Positions 14,918-23,435 of a stretch of 64,000 bases of DNA are shown here, piece by piece. Every line of letters begins with the position of its first letter. Position 1 is the first letter of the stretch. This DNA comes from Actinoplanes sp. NBC_00393. Its GTDB lineage: Bacteria; Actinomycetota; Actinomycetes; Mycobacteriales; Micromonosporaceae. Both the position numbers and the translations under genes were made by a program. Below the pieces are notes generated by a model. That model was not told where the DNA came from. It did not search any database and was given only the letters and a program-made list of their open reading frames with translations. The stretch is taken from NCBI RefSeq assembly GCF_036053395.1, contig NZ_CP107942.1, forward strand, positions 6,342,501-6,406,500, written 5' to 3'.

Positions 14918-16573
14918 TCACCAGACGGGGATGTACAGCAGGACGGCCAGCGCCAGGGCGATGAAGCCGAGCAGGACCGGGTTGCGCCACCAGACCTTCT
15001 CCGAGGCGACGATCACCTCGCCGGAGGTGGTCGGGCCGCCCAGGCCGTAGACCAGGCCGCGGAGTTCGTCGTCCGACTTGCCCGGGGTGAAGGGCGTGAC
15101 GATCAGCGCGACCACCACCGCGGTCACGAAGGCGAGACCCGCACCCCAGAAGCTCTCCTCGAGGTCCGAGTTGAAGTGCAGCGTCTCGGTCAGGTGCAGG
15201 ATGTAGAGCGTCAGCGAGGCGAGGAAGCCGAGCAGCAGCGACCAGAAGCCGGCCCACGCGGACATCCGCTTCCAGAACATGCCGACGATGAACGTGGCGA
15301 ACAGCGGCGCGTTGAAGAGCGAGAACAGGGCCTGGATGTAGTTCATGATGTTGTCGAAACCGGCCGCGATGAACGCCGTGCCGATGCCGACGACGATACC
15401 GGCGATCGTGGCGATCCGGCCCACCCGCAGGTAGTAGCCGTCGCTGCGGTGCCGTCGGATGTAGGTCTGCCAGATGTCGTACGTGAAGACGGTGTTGAAG
15501 CCGCTCACGTTCGCCGCCATGCCGGCCATGAAGGACGCCACCAGACCGGTCACCGCCACGCCCAGCACGCCGTTCGGCAGCAGGTCACGCATCAGCAGCG
15601 GAACGGCGTTGTTGTAGATCAGGTCGCCCTCCTCGGCGCCCAGCCCCTGGATGGTCACCAGGGCGATCAGGCCGGGGATGATGGTGATCGCCGGGACCAG
15701 CAGCTTCGGGAAGGCGCCGATGATCGACGTACGCCGGGCCGCGTTCATGTCCTTGGCGCTCAGGGCCCGCTGCACCTCGGCGAAGTTCGTCGTCCAGTAG
15801 CCGAACGAGAGGACGAAGCCGAGGCCGAAGACGATGCCGATCCAGCTCGCGCCGAGCGGGTTGTCGGTGCCACCGGTGTCCGCCCAGGTGTGCAGGCCGG
15901 CTTCACCGAGCGGGGACTGGCGCACCTTCTCGAACAGGCCATCGACGCCGCCGACCTTGATCAGGCCGATGATGGTGATCGGCAGCAGGCCGGCCACGAT
16001 CACGAAGAACTGCAGCACCTCGTTGTAGATCGCCGAGGACAGACCACCGAGCGTGATGTACGCCAGCACGATCACCGCGCCGACCACGATCGACGACCAG
16101 AGCGGCCAGCCGAGCAGCGCCTGCAGGATCAGAGCCAGGGCGTACAGGTTGACGCCGGCGATCAGCACCTGGGCCACCGCGAAGCTGACCGCGTTGAACA
16201 GGTGGGTGGGCCGGTTGAACCGTAGTCGCAGGAACTCCGGGACGCTGCGCACCTTGGAGCCGTAGTAGAACGGCATCATCACGATGCCGAGAAAGACCAT
16301 CGCCGGTACGGCGCCGATCCAGAAGTAGTGGACCGTCATCATGCCGTACTGGGCGCCGTTCGCGGACATCCCGATGATCTCCAGGGCGCCCAGGTTGGCC
16401 GAGATGAAGGCCAGACCGGTGACCCAGGCGGGCATCGAGCGCCCGGAGAGGAAGAAGTCGGAACTGCTTTTGATCGCCCGCCGGGCGGCGAATCCGACGC
16501 CCAGCACCGTGACGAAATAGATGGTGAGGATCAGGTAGTCGACGAAGCTGACGTCGAGCCGGAGTCCATCCAC
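14918..16573 (-). CDS. Sodium:solute symporter family protein
   Basis: 551 residues, about 13 membrane segments. The start has GGAGG nine bases upstream. Marks of the SSS family include the FFLSGRSMPAW loop after helix 1, GLAFISANLGALE, the glycine-rich ITLGGLSSAIYNEVLQ in helix 5, and GFGYWTTNFAEVQRALSAKD-type sequence around residue 265 that lines the sodium site region. Overall it resembles the sugar/inositol (SGLT) branch more than the acetate or proline branches, so the solute may be a sugar or polyol; this is a guess. It heads a minus-strand operon with the two small genes downstream. Confidence 0.88.
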   Translation of the reverse strand: MDGLRLDVSFVDYLILTIYFVTVLGVGFAARRAIKSSSDFFLSGRSMPAWVTGLAFISANLGALEIIGMSANGAQYGMMTVHYFWIGAVPAMVFLGIVMMPFYYGSKVRSVPEFLRLRFNRPTHLFNAVSFAVAQVLIAGVNLYALALILQALLGWPLWSSIVVGAVIVLAYITLGGLSSAIYNEVLQFFVIVAGLLPITIIGLIKVGGVDGLFEKVRQSPLGEAGLHTWADTGGTDNPLGASWIGIVFGLGFVLSFGYWTTNFAEVQRALSAKDMNAARRTSIIGAFPKLLVPAITIIPGLIALVTIQGLGAEEGDLIYNNAVPLLMRDLLPNGVLGVAVTGLVASFMAGMAANVSGFNTVFTYDIWQTYIRRHRSDGYYLRVGRIATIAGIVVGIGTAFIAAGFDNIMNYIQALFSLFNAPLFATFIVGMFWKRMSAWAGFWSLLLGFLASLTLYILHLTETLHFNSDLEESFWGAGLAFVTAVVVALIVTPFTPGKSDDELRGLVYGLGGPTTSGEVIVASEKVWWRNPVLLGFIALALAVLLYIPVW

Positions 16574-16627
16574 GGGCCCACCTCCGAGAAGTCGGCCCGC
16601 GAATACCCGTATCGAAGATCTTTCACA

Positions 16628-17284
16628 CTAGAGCTTCTCGATGGCCTCCGGAGTCACCTCCGTGATGGCGCTGACCACGAGTTTCGCCTGGGCCAGCGCG
16701 TCCGGCGCGGCCGGGTAGACCCCGTGCGGGACGGCGATCACGGTCAGCCCGGCGGCGCCGGCCGAGCGCAGACCGTTGCTGGAGTCCTCGATCGCCGCGC
16801 AGTCGGCGGGGGTGAGCCCGAGCCGGTCCACCGCGGTGAGGTAGACGTCCGGCGCCGGCTTGCCGCGCGGCACCTCCTCGGTGGACAGGGTCACCTCGAA
16901 CTCGCCGGTCAGCCCGGCGGTCTCGAGCACCTGGTCGATCAGGATCCGCGCCGACGAACTGGCCAGCGCCAGCCGGTAGTGGGCGCCGAGCGCGCGGACC
17001 ACCTCGACCGAGCCCGGGATCAGCGGCAACGCCTCCCGGTACCGCTCGGCCATCCGGCCCAGCACGTCGGCGGCGACCTGCTGCGCCGTACGCGGAACGC
17101 CCACCTCGTCAGCCAGATGCGCCGACCACTCCCCGGTGCTCATCCCCATCATCCGGTCCTGGCTGTCCGGCAGGAACTCGCGGCCGTGCTCGGCGACGTA
17201 CCCCCGGCGGACCTCCTCCCAGACCTCCTCGGTGTCGATGATGACCCCGTCCAGGTCGAAGACGACCGCCTTGATCCGGCTCAC
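16628..17284 (-). CDS. HAD-superfamily phosphatase, beta-phosphoglucomutase-like
   Basis: 218 residues, GTG start with GGAGG four bases upstream. Motif I is FDLDGVIIDTE (nucleophile and general-acid aspartates near residues 10 and 12), motif II lies in LALASSS, motif III is the lysine of RGKPAPD, motif IV the acidic pair in IEDSSNG. The cap domain is the small helical type of beta-phosphoglucomutases and sugar phosphatases. The start codon overlaps the stop of the LLM remnant (17281-17284, GTGA), so translation was once coupled to an oxidoreductase gene and is now coupled to its stub. Substrate unknown. Confidence 0.88.
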   Translation of the reverse strand: MSRIKAVVFDLDGVIIDTEEVWEEVRRGYVAEHGREFLPDSQDRMMGMSTGEWSAHLADEVGVPRTAQQVAADVLGRMAERYREALPLIPGSVEVVRALGAHYRLALASSSARILIDQVLETAGLTGEFEVTLSTEEVPRGKPAPDVYLTAVDRLGLTPADCAAIEDSSNGLRSAGAAGLTVIAVPHGVYPAAPDALAQAKLVVSAITEVTPEAIEKL

Positions 17285-17430
17285 AGCTCCTCCAGGGCGG
17301 GCACGATCTCGTCGCGGAACCGGTCGAGCCCGGCGTCGTCCGCGGCCGACGCGATCCCGGCAAGGGTGGGCCCGAGCCGCGGCGCCCCATCGGGCCAGGC
17401 GAATTTCGAGAGGTGCAGACCGAGTTTCAC
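17281..17430 (-). pseudogene. Remnant of an LLM/F420-type oxidoreductase gene
   Basis: 49 codons. It begins like an LLM-class enzyme (VKLGLHLSKFAWPDG, then GPTLAGIASAADDAGLDR, the first strand and helix of the TIM barrel) and then jumps directly to DEIVPALEEL, which looks like the C-terminal helix of such enzymes. About 230-260 codons of barrel are missing, with the frame intact. The GTG start and GTGA overlap with the HAD gene are kept. Best explained as an internal deletion; the product can hardly be an enzyme, though translation may still serve to couple the HAD gene. Confidence 0.65.
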
Positions 17431-17600
17431 ATCGATCACCCTACCGCGTACGCACAGTGAGCGCATGGCCACCGCAACCGATCATGACGACCCGGTTCGG
17501 ACCGCTGAGATGATCACCATCAACCGTCCGGCCGGTTGCCGCAGGGGTGCAGGCCGGTAGCTTGACAACGCACCGACGTCGAGCCGTGGAGTCACTCCTG

Positions 17601-18731
17601 ATGCCAGTTTCACCGAGTCGGCCCGGTGACCGCCCGACGTCACCCACAGTGAGCGTCGTGATCCCGGCGGGCACGGCCGGCACCCTGCCCCTGCTGCTCT
17701 CCGCCCTGCCGCCGGTGCACGAGGTCGTCGTCGTGGTCGGCCCCGGCGAGGACACGAACCGCGCCCTTCCCCGGGCTGCGCGGGTGATCCGGCAGACCCG
17801 TACCGGTCTGGGCAACGCGCTGGCGTGCGGGGTCGCCGAGGCCACCGGTGACGTGGTCGTCACGCTGACCGGCGACGGCTCGTGCGACCCGGCTGACGTA
17901 CCCCGGTTCGTGGCTGCGCTGCGGGCCGGCGCCGATGTGGTGCACGGCTCCCGCTATCTCACCGCTCCCGGTGTGCCCGCCGGACCGCGACCCGGCCCGT
18001 TCGCCCGCTGCGCCGATCTGCTGCTGCTCTGGGTGATGAGCGTGCTCTTCGGCAGCCGTCCCACCGACCCGGGCTTCGGTTACCGGGCGTTCTGGCGGGA
18101 CACCGCCGGCCGGCTGGGTCTGCCCCGGGTGGCCGGCACCGATCCGGCGCCCGGCGACGGTCCCGAGATCGAGCCGCTGCTCACGGTCCGGACCACCACG
18201 GCCGGCCTGCACGTCGCCGAGTTGCCGGTCAGCGCGTACACCCGGGCCGCCACGCCCCTGGTGCCGGCCGTCCGTGCCCTGGTCGCCGAGTACGCCGAAG
18301 AGCGCCGCACCGGCCGGACCGGCCGCGCCGCCGCCACCACCGAGGAGAGCATCGTCGTCCTCACCGGCTCGCCGGACCCGCTGATCAACGCGCCGCGCAC
18401 CTCGCCGGCCGTTCCGGAGAAGGACCCGGCCCGCAGCTGGCCCGCGCCGAACCCGCGCCGCCCCGACCCGATCGACCGCAGGCGCGGCGACCGGCGGCAC
18501 GGCGAGCGGCGCGCCGACTTCAGCGCCGACCGCCGCTTCGCCGGGTCGGTGACGGCCCGCCGGCCGGACGGTGAGCCGTTCGCCCGGCGGCGGTGGCGCG
18601 ACAACCGGGTCGAGGTCACCGCCGGGGAAGCGGTACGCCCCCGCCCGCAGGGCCGGCCCAACCTGCGCGTGATCAACGGCGAGGCCACCGGCCCGGCCGG
18701 CCCCCGCAGCGGCCACCTGCGCTCGGTCTGA
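17601..18731 (+). CDS. Family 2 glycosyltransferase
   Basis: 376 residues from the ATG of MPVSPSRPG (GGAG nine bases upstream); a GTG 18 codons earlier is possible. The catalytic domain fills the first 215 residues: SVVIPAGTAG, the nucleotide-sugar region TLTGDGSCDPADV with the acidic DGS, and a GSRYL loop like dolichol-phosphate mannosyltransferase relatives. One hydrophobic stretch (LLLLWVMSVLF near 137) and a PGFGYRAFWR motif follow. The last 150 residues are a basic, disordered-looking tail rich in RR, GERR and PRP. Acceptor unknown; cell-envelope glycosylation is likely. Divergent from the HAD/LLM pair. Confidence 0.82.
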   Translation: MPVSPSRPGDRPTSPTVSVVIPAGTAGTLPLLLSALPPVHEVVVVVGPGEDTNRALPRAARVIRQTRTGLGNALACGVAEATGDVVVTLTGDGSCDPADVPRFVAALRAGADVVHGSRYLTAPGVPAGPRPGPFARCADLLLLWVMSVLFGSRPTDPGFGYRAFWRDTAGRLGLPRVAGTDPAPGDGPEIEPLLTVRTTTAGLHVAELPVSAYTRAATPLVPAVRALVAEYAEERRTGRTGRAAATTEESIVVLTGSPDPLINAPRTSPAVPEKDPARSWPAPNPRRPDPIDRRRGDRRHGERRADFSADRRFAGSVTARRPDGEPFARRRWRDNRVEVTAGEAVRPRPQGRPNLRVINGEATGPAGPRSGHLRSV

Positions 18732-18736
18732 CCCCT

Positions 18737-18772
18737 CAGCCGAGCGAGCGAAGCCGAGCGAGCGAAGCCGCG
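18737..18772. repeat. Short repeat GCCGAGCGAGCGAA
   Basis: Two adjacent copies of a 15-base unit followed by a decayed third between the convergent glycosyltransferase and fgd genes. No clear hairpin. Confidence 0.6.
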
Positions 18773-18785
18773 CGGACGCAGCCGG

Positions 18786-19784
18786 TCAGCCGCGCGAGCG
18801 CAGCCGCGGCAGGATCTCGCCGGCGTACAGGCGCAGGAAGCGCTCCTGGTCCGGCCCCGGCGCGTGGAACACCAGGTGCTTGAAGCCCATGTCCAGGTAC
18901 TCCACGACCTTCGCCGCGTGCTCCGCCGGGTCGGACGAGACGATCCACCGGGTGGCGGTCCGCTCGACCGGCAGGGCGTCGGCGAGGCGCTGCATCTCGA
19001 CCGGGTCCTCGACGCCGGTCTTCTCCTCCGGCGACAGCGCCAGCGCACCCCAGTACTGCGTGTCGTTGCGCGCCTGCTCGAGGTCCGCGTCGAAGGAGAC
19101 CTTGACCTCGATCAGCAGATCCAGGTCGTCGATCTTGCGGCCGGCCTTCTCCGCGCCCTCGGTGACCGCCGGGAGCAGCGTGTCGGTGTAGAGCGAGTGC
19201 CCCTTGCCGCTGGTCGTGATGAACCCGTCGGCGATCCGCCCGGCAAGCCGGGTCGCGGCCGGCCCGGACGCGCCGATGTAGATCGGCACCGGAGTCTCCG
19301 GCTTGTCATAGATCGTGGCGTTCTCGGTCTTGTAGAACTGGCCCTCGTAGCTGACCCGGTCCTCGGCCCAGAGCTTCTTGATCAGCAGGACCGCCTCCTT
19401 GAGGCGGGCGAACCGCTCCTTGCCGTCCGGCCACTGCGTGCCGAGCAGCACCTCGTTGAGCGACTCGCCGGAGCCGACGCCGAGGACGGCGCGGCCCGGC
19501 GCGAGGCAGCCGAGAGTGGCGAAGGCCTGGGCGACCACGGCCGGGTGGTAACGGAAGGTCGGGGTCAGCACGCTGGTGCCGATCAACACCTTCTCGGTAC
19601 GCGCGGCGAGCGCCCCCAGCCACGGCAGCGCCGCCGGAGCATGGCCACCGTCGTGCCGCCACGGCTGCAGGTGGTCGCTGACGAACACCGAGTCGAAGCC
19701 CAGCTCCTCCGCGAGGACGCCGTACCTGAGCAGTTCAGCCGGCGCGAACTGTTCCGCCGACGCCTTGTACCCGAACCGAATCAT
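18786..19784 (-). CDS. fgd: F420-dependent glucose-6-phosphate dehydrogenase
   Basis: 332 residues, full length, LLM fold. It oxidises glucose 6-phosphate to 6-phosphogluconolactone while reducing the deazaflavin F420, supplying reduced F420 to the cell. The match to mycobacterial Fgd1 as I remember it is close throughout: GYKASAEQFAP at the start, SDHLQPWRHDGGHAP with the active-site histidine and tryptophan, GTSVLTPTFRYHPAVVAQA, GSGESLNE, a GKERFARLKE segment, ALPVERTATRWIVSSDP, and HLVFHAPGPDQ near the end. Monocistronic on the minus strand, directly before the sigma-glycosidase gene. Confidence 0.93.
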   Translation of the reverse strand: MIRFGYKASAEQFAPAELLRYGVLAEELGFDSVFVSDHLQPWRHDGGHAPAALPWLGALAARTEKVLIGTSVLTPTFRYHPAVVAQAFATLGCLAPGRAVLGVGSGESLNEVLLGTQWPDGKERFARLKEAVLLIKKLWAEDRVSYEGQFYKTENATIYDKPETPVPIYIGASGPAATRLAGRIADGFITTSGKGHSLYTDTLLPAVTEGAEKAGRKIDDLDLLIEVKVSFDADLEQARNDTQYWGALALSPEEKTGVEDPVEMQRLADALPVERTATRWIVSSDPAEHAAKVVEYLDMGFKHLVFHAPGPDQERFLRLYAGEILPRLRSRG

Positions 19785-19793
19785 GAAGTCAGC

Positions 19794-21608
19794 CTAGCCC
19801 GCTGCGCGATAGGCCTTCCCCGCCTCGGTCGGGGTCCTGCCGTCCCGGTAGAGCCCGAAGTCCACGCTGTCGCCGACGGCCGGCAGCCCGAACCAGGCGT
19901 ACCGCTGGACGAACGAGCGCTTCTCCAGGCCGGCCGTGGCGCCCTCGATGAACCGGACCTTCTGCGCGTCGCTCGGGTACTTCGGCGCACCACCGAAATT
20001 GATCAGGCCGAACTCGGTGACCCAGATCGGCTTGCCGTACCGCTTGTGGACGGCGTCGACGTAGCCGAGGAACTGGTTCACCGCGGCGGCGCTGAAGTCG
20101 GAGCCGTACCAGTGCAGGGCGATCGCGTCGACCCGCAGGCCCTTCTCCGACGCCCCGGTCATGAAGCGGTCCAGCCAGCCGCCCGGCGTGTCCCCGCCGA
20201 ACGCGACAGCCGGGCTGACCAGCTTCATCCCGGTCGATTCCAGGCGCGGCCAGGCGGACAGGGCGTCCTCGACGCTCATGTTCGACTGCTCGGCCAGGTC
20301 CGGCTCGTTGAAGCCGAGCAGCACGCCGTCACCTTCGGCCTTGGCCTGCTTCAGGGTGGCGTCGGTCACGTTCGCCTTGCCCCAGATCATCGGCACGAAC
20401 TCGACACCGGCCGGACCGGGAACCTCGTCGTCGTTCGGCGCCCAGCTGTAGTACCAGGAGGCGCCGACGTCCTTGAGCGCCCCCTTCGACCCGGCGAACT
20501 TCCAGACCCCGGCGCCCTTCTTGGCCGAGCGCTCCACGACGGCGGGGGCCGCGCTCGTCCGCTTCGCGGCCGGGGACTTCGCGGCCGGAGAAACGGTGGG
20601 CGAGGCCGACGGGGACAACGACGGGGTGGGTGCGAGCGCGGGCGCGATCGAGGCGCGGGAGACCTGCGGCGCGGCGACGACGGCAGCATTGACCGGCTCC
20701 GCCGGGGCGCGGTACGCGACGACAGCCGCCCCGCCACCCGCGACGGCTCCGGTGGCGAGCACGCCGACGAGCACCTTCTGCGCCAGGGAACCGCCCGCCT
20801 TCGCGGCGACCTTCGCGGTCACTGCGGTGGGGGCGGCGCCGGCTTTGGCCGTACCGGAAAGGGTTGCCGGAAGCGGGACCAGTGCCATGCCCGCCAGCAG
20901 GCGTTCGGCCGCGACCAGGTTCTCCCAGGCCGGCGCGCAGGCGCGGCAGTCGCGGGTGTGCCGCGCGATGCGCTTGCGCCAGAGCGCGCCGGGCCGTCCG
21001 TCCCACGTGTCAAGCAGGAGCATCAGCTCCGGACAGCGGGGCGTCCGGTGCAGTGCCCGAACCACCGCGCGCGCCGTCTCGAGCTGCCCCTTCATCCGCT
21101 GGATCCGCACCGCCGCGTGCTGGCGGCCGACCCCGGTGGCCTCGACGATCTCGTCGCGGGTGAGTTCGCCGGAGGCCTCCAGCCACCAGAGGGAGAGCAG
21201 TTCGCGGTACTCCTCGTCGAGCCAGCGGGTCGCCTCGGCGGTCTCCCGGCGCTGGCCGGAGAGCTCGAGGCGGGTGATCGCCAGGTCGGTGAAGTCGGCG
21301 CCCGGATCGCGCAGCTCCGGATCGAGCGGGACCGCCGCCGGCCGGGCACGGAAGCGTTCCCGCACCTGCCGCACGGTGATCGCGACCAGCCAGGACCGGA
21401 ACGACTCGGGATCGCGCAGATCGCCCAGGTTGCGCAGAACCCGCAGCATCACCTCCTGGACCACGTCGTCGACGTCGGCGTGCCCTTCCAGGGCCCGGCC
21501 GACGATCGTGTAGACCAGCGGCAGGTGGTCGGCCACCAGGCGGTCCACCGCGGCCGGGTCGCCGGCGCGGGCGGCGATCACCGTCGCGGTGTCGGACTGT
21601 CGAGCCAT
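19794..21608 (-). CDS. Membrane-tethered ECF sigma factor fused to a glycoside hydrolase
   Basis: 604 residues from MARQSD (AGGAAAGG upstream; a start seven codons earlier is possible). Domains: sigma2 (about 15-85, DVDDVVQEVMLRVLRN), sigma4 (130-190, ELTRDEIVEATGVGRQHAAV), an HxxxCxxC zinc-finger motif of the anti-sigma type (His217, Cys221, Cys224), one transmembrane helix (about 276-298), a Pro/Ser/Ala linker (302-360), then a catalytic domain like GH128/Asl1 endo-beta-1,3-glucanases with both predicted glutamates, GFNEPD (Glu435) and WVTEFG (Glu532). Topology puts the sigma part inside and the hydrolase outside. C-terminally extended ECF sigma factors with carbohydrate-active domains have, to my recollection, been described in Actinobacteria. 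A sugar-sensing transcription switch is the obvious hypothesis. Confidence 0.9.
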   Translation of the reverse strand: MARQSDTATVIAARAGDPAAVDRLVADHLPLVYTIVGRALEGHADVDDVVQEVMLRVLRNLGDLRDPESFRSWLVAITVRQVRERFRARPAAVPLDPELRDPGADFTDLAITRLELSGQRRETAEATRWLDEEYRELLSLWWLEASGELTRDEIVEATGVGRQHAAVRIQRMKGQLETARAVVRALHRTPRCPELMLLLDTWDGRPGALWRKRIARHTRDCRACAPAWENLVAAERLLAGMALVPLPATLSGTAKAGAAPTAVTAKVAAKAGGSLAQKVLVGVLATGAVAGGGAAVVAYRAPAEPVNAAVVAAPQVSRASIAPALAPTPSLSPSASPTVSPAAKSPAAKRTSAAPAVVERSAKKGAGVWKFAGSKGALKDVGASWYYSWAPNDDEVPGPAGVEFVPMIWGKANVTDATLKQAKAEGDGVLLGFNEPDLAEQSNMSVEDALSAWPRLESTGMKLVSPAVAFGGDTPGGWLDRFMTGASEKGLRVDAIALHWYGSDFSAAAVNQFLGYVDAVHKRYGKPIWVTEFGLINFGGAPKYPSDAQKVRFIEGATAGLEKRSFVQRYAWFGLPAVGDSVDFGLYRDGRTPTEAGKAYRAAG

Positions 21609-21740
21609 GGTTCCGCCTTTCCTGGGCATACGCGTCTCGCCTGGGAAGGGAGACGGGCATGGCGACCATGGATAACACGAATCGGGGAGGCTGTCGCCGG
21701 GCGGCGATTAGCCGATCGGTGGATCGGGCACAGAAGTGCC

Positions 21741-22139
21741 ATGCGCATGTCGGTCCGGCTCAACCTTCCCCGCGAGGTGGACAGCGTCCCCGCCGTCCGC
21801 CGGCTGTTGCGTTGCGCGCTGTCGGTCCTTCGGGTGGACCGGCAGGCCGGCGCCGATCTGGAGATCGCACTTACCGAGGCGTGCGCCAACGTGGTCAAGC
21901 ACGCCTCGGGTGCAGAGAACTTCGAGGTGCACCTCGATGTGGGTCAGGACCGCTGCTCGATCGACGTGGTCGACGAGGGCGACGGCTTCGACCCGAGTGC
22001 GAGTACCGCCACGTCACCGTCCGCGGACAGCGAGCGGGGGCGCGGCCTCTTCCTGATCAAGGCGCTCGGCGAGAACGTACGCATGCAGTCGAGCCCGCGC
22101 AGTGGAAGCCTCATCCACTTCGAGAAGTCGTTCGCCTGA
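21741..22139 (+). CDS. RsbW/SpoIIAB-like ATP-binding protein
   Basis: 132 residues, a single HATPase_c domain of the anti-sigma kinase type. The N box is EIALTEACANVVKHA with catalytic Glu and Mg-binding Asn; G1 is VDEGDGFDP; G2 is SERGRGLFLI. Nothing else is attached, as in RsbW and the many stand-alone relatives in Streptomyces-like genomes. The ATG at 21741 is followed by a second ATG two codons later; the ribosome binding site is weak. It is divergent from the sigma-hydrolase fusion and 97 bases upstream of the SpoIIE-like phosphatase gene on the same strand, suggesting a partner-switching pair. No STAS-domain antagonist is present in the window. Confidence 0.85.
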   Translation: MRMSVRLNLPREVDSVPAVRRLLRCALSVLRVDRQAGADLEIALTEACANVVKHASGAENFEVHLDVGQDRCSIDVVDEGDGFDPSASTATSPSADSERGRGLFLIKALGENVRMQSSPRSGSLIHFEKSFA

Positions 22140-22150
22140 AGTTCAGCCCC

Positions 22151-22182
22151 GCGCCGGACCGGCCCATGGGCCTGTCCGGCGC
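22151..22182 (+). terminator. Hairpin between the anti-sigma and phosphatase genes
   Basis: GCGCCGGACCGGCCC (22151-22165) pairs with GGGCCTGTCCGGCGC (22168-22182) with one mismatch and a 2-base loop. No T-run follows, so it may be a weak terminator or RNA-processing structure, limiting read-through into the phosphatase gene. Confidence 0.55.
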
Positions 22183-22236
22183 CAAAATGCTTGCCGTATA
22201 ACAAATACCTGCCACCGGAGGAGAGGAGTTGTTACG

Positions 22237-23379
22237 TTGTCCGACACCCCGGTCCCACTCGGCGCCCTGCTACGGGCGGCGCCGCCCGACCGGCTGCCCG
22301 AAGTGGCCGCCGATCACCTGCGCCGCCACTACGCGGCCGACCGGGTGGAAGTCTTCGTCCCCGACCTGACCCTCTCCTCACTCTGCCCGCTGCTCGGCGA
22401 GCCGGGGCCGGCCACCGAGCCGGCCGTGCTGCGCTGCCTGGGCAGCCAGCGACCGGACACCCAGGCCACCGCCACCGGCGCCACCCGGCTGCACCTGCCG
22501 TTGAACAGCTGGGGCGAACGGGTCGGCGTGCTGCGCCTGGAGTTGCCGTCGCGCCCGGAACCCGAGCTCACCGAGGAACTGGCGGTCCACGCCGACGAGC
22601 TGGCCACCGCGATGCGCGCGGCCGCCTCCAGCACCGACCGGTACCGGCGGGCCCAGCGGCGGGCCCGGCTCACCATGGCCGCCGAGCTGCAGTGGGACAT
22701 GCTGCCCGGACGGTCGCTCGCGGACGAGCGGTTCCTGGTGGCCGGGCAACTGGAGCCGGCGTACGACGTACGCGGCGACCACTTCGACTGGGCCCTCGAC
22801 GGCGACAAGCTGACCATCACCGTGCTCAACGGCCACGGCGAGGGCATGGAAGCGGCCCTGCTCACCTCGCTCGCCGTGAACGCCATGCGCAACGCCCGCC
22901 GGTGCGGCGCCGACATCGTCGAGCAGGCCGAGCTCGCGTCCGACGCGGTGCACGCCCGGCACAGCGGCGGCGCACACGCCTCCACCCTGCTGCTCGAGAT
23001 CGACCTGGTCGGCGGCGCGGTGGCGGCGGTCGACGCCGGATCGCCGCGCTGCCTGATCGCCCGGGGCGGCGAGGTCACGCCGGTCGCGCTGGAGCAGCAG
23101 CTGCCGTTCGGCATGTTCGGCGAGGCGCACTACGAGATCCAGCGGTTCGACCTGGAACCGGGCGACCGGCTGCTGGTGGTGAGCGACGGTGTCCACGAGG
23201 CGGCACCCGCCGGCCGTCGCACCTTCGGTGAATCTGCCCTGCTCAGCGCGCTTCGGCGGACACGGCTACAACCTGCGACCGAAGCAGTCGGTACCGTGAT
23301 GCGAAGTCTGCGCGACTATCACGCCGGCGCCGAGCCGGAGGATGACGCGGTCACGGTCTGCCTGGATTGGCGGCGCTGA
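22237..23379 (+). CDS. SpoIIE-type PP2C phosphatase with altered metal site
   Basis: 380 residues from a TTG start, chosen because GGAGGAGAGGAG ends eight bases upstream and the longer frame overlaps the preceding gene. Residues 1-135 resemble a reduced GAF-like sensor; the rest is the SpoIIE fold: MAAELQWDMLPG (coiled entry), YDVRGDHFDW (Asp181), VVSDGV, and EDDAVTV (Asp369/370). The second metal-binding motif, normally DxxGHG, reads NGHGEG with Asn198 in place of Asp. Such enzymes dephosphorylate STAS-domain anti-anti-sigma factors; here activity may be reduced. Context: RsbW-like kinase upstream. Confidence 0.85.
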   Translation: MSDTPVPLGALLRAAPPDRLPEVAADHLRRHYAADRVEVFVPDLTLSSLCPLLGEPGPATEPAVLRCLGSQRPDTQATATGATRLHLPLNSWGERVGVLRLELPSRPEPELTEELAVHADELATAMRAAASSTDRYRRAQRRARLTMAAELQWDMLPGRSLADERFLVAGQLEPAYDVRGDHFDWALDGDKLTITVLNGHGEGMEAALLTSLAVNAMRNARRCGADIVEQAELASDAVHARHSGGAHASTLLLEIDLVGGAVAAVDAGSPRCLIARGGEVTPVALEQQLPFGMFGEAHYEIQRFDLEPGDRLLVVSDGVHEAAPAGRRTFGESALLSALRRTRLQPATEAVGTVMRSLRDYHAGAEPEDDAVTVCLDWRR

Positions 23380-23435
23380 GTCCGGGGTAGTGGTACAGGC
23401 TCACGGGTCCGCGACTCTCACTACGGGGAAACGGC

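Noticed and set aside
18864..22139. A 1091-codon plus-strand frame
   Set aside because: Only its last 132 codons are real (RsbW-like); the rest is antisense to fgd and the sigma fusion, as is common in GC-rich DNA.
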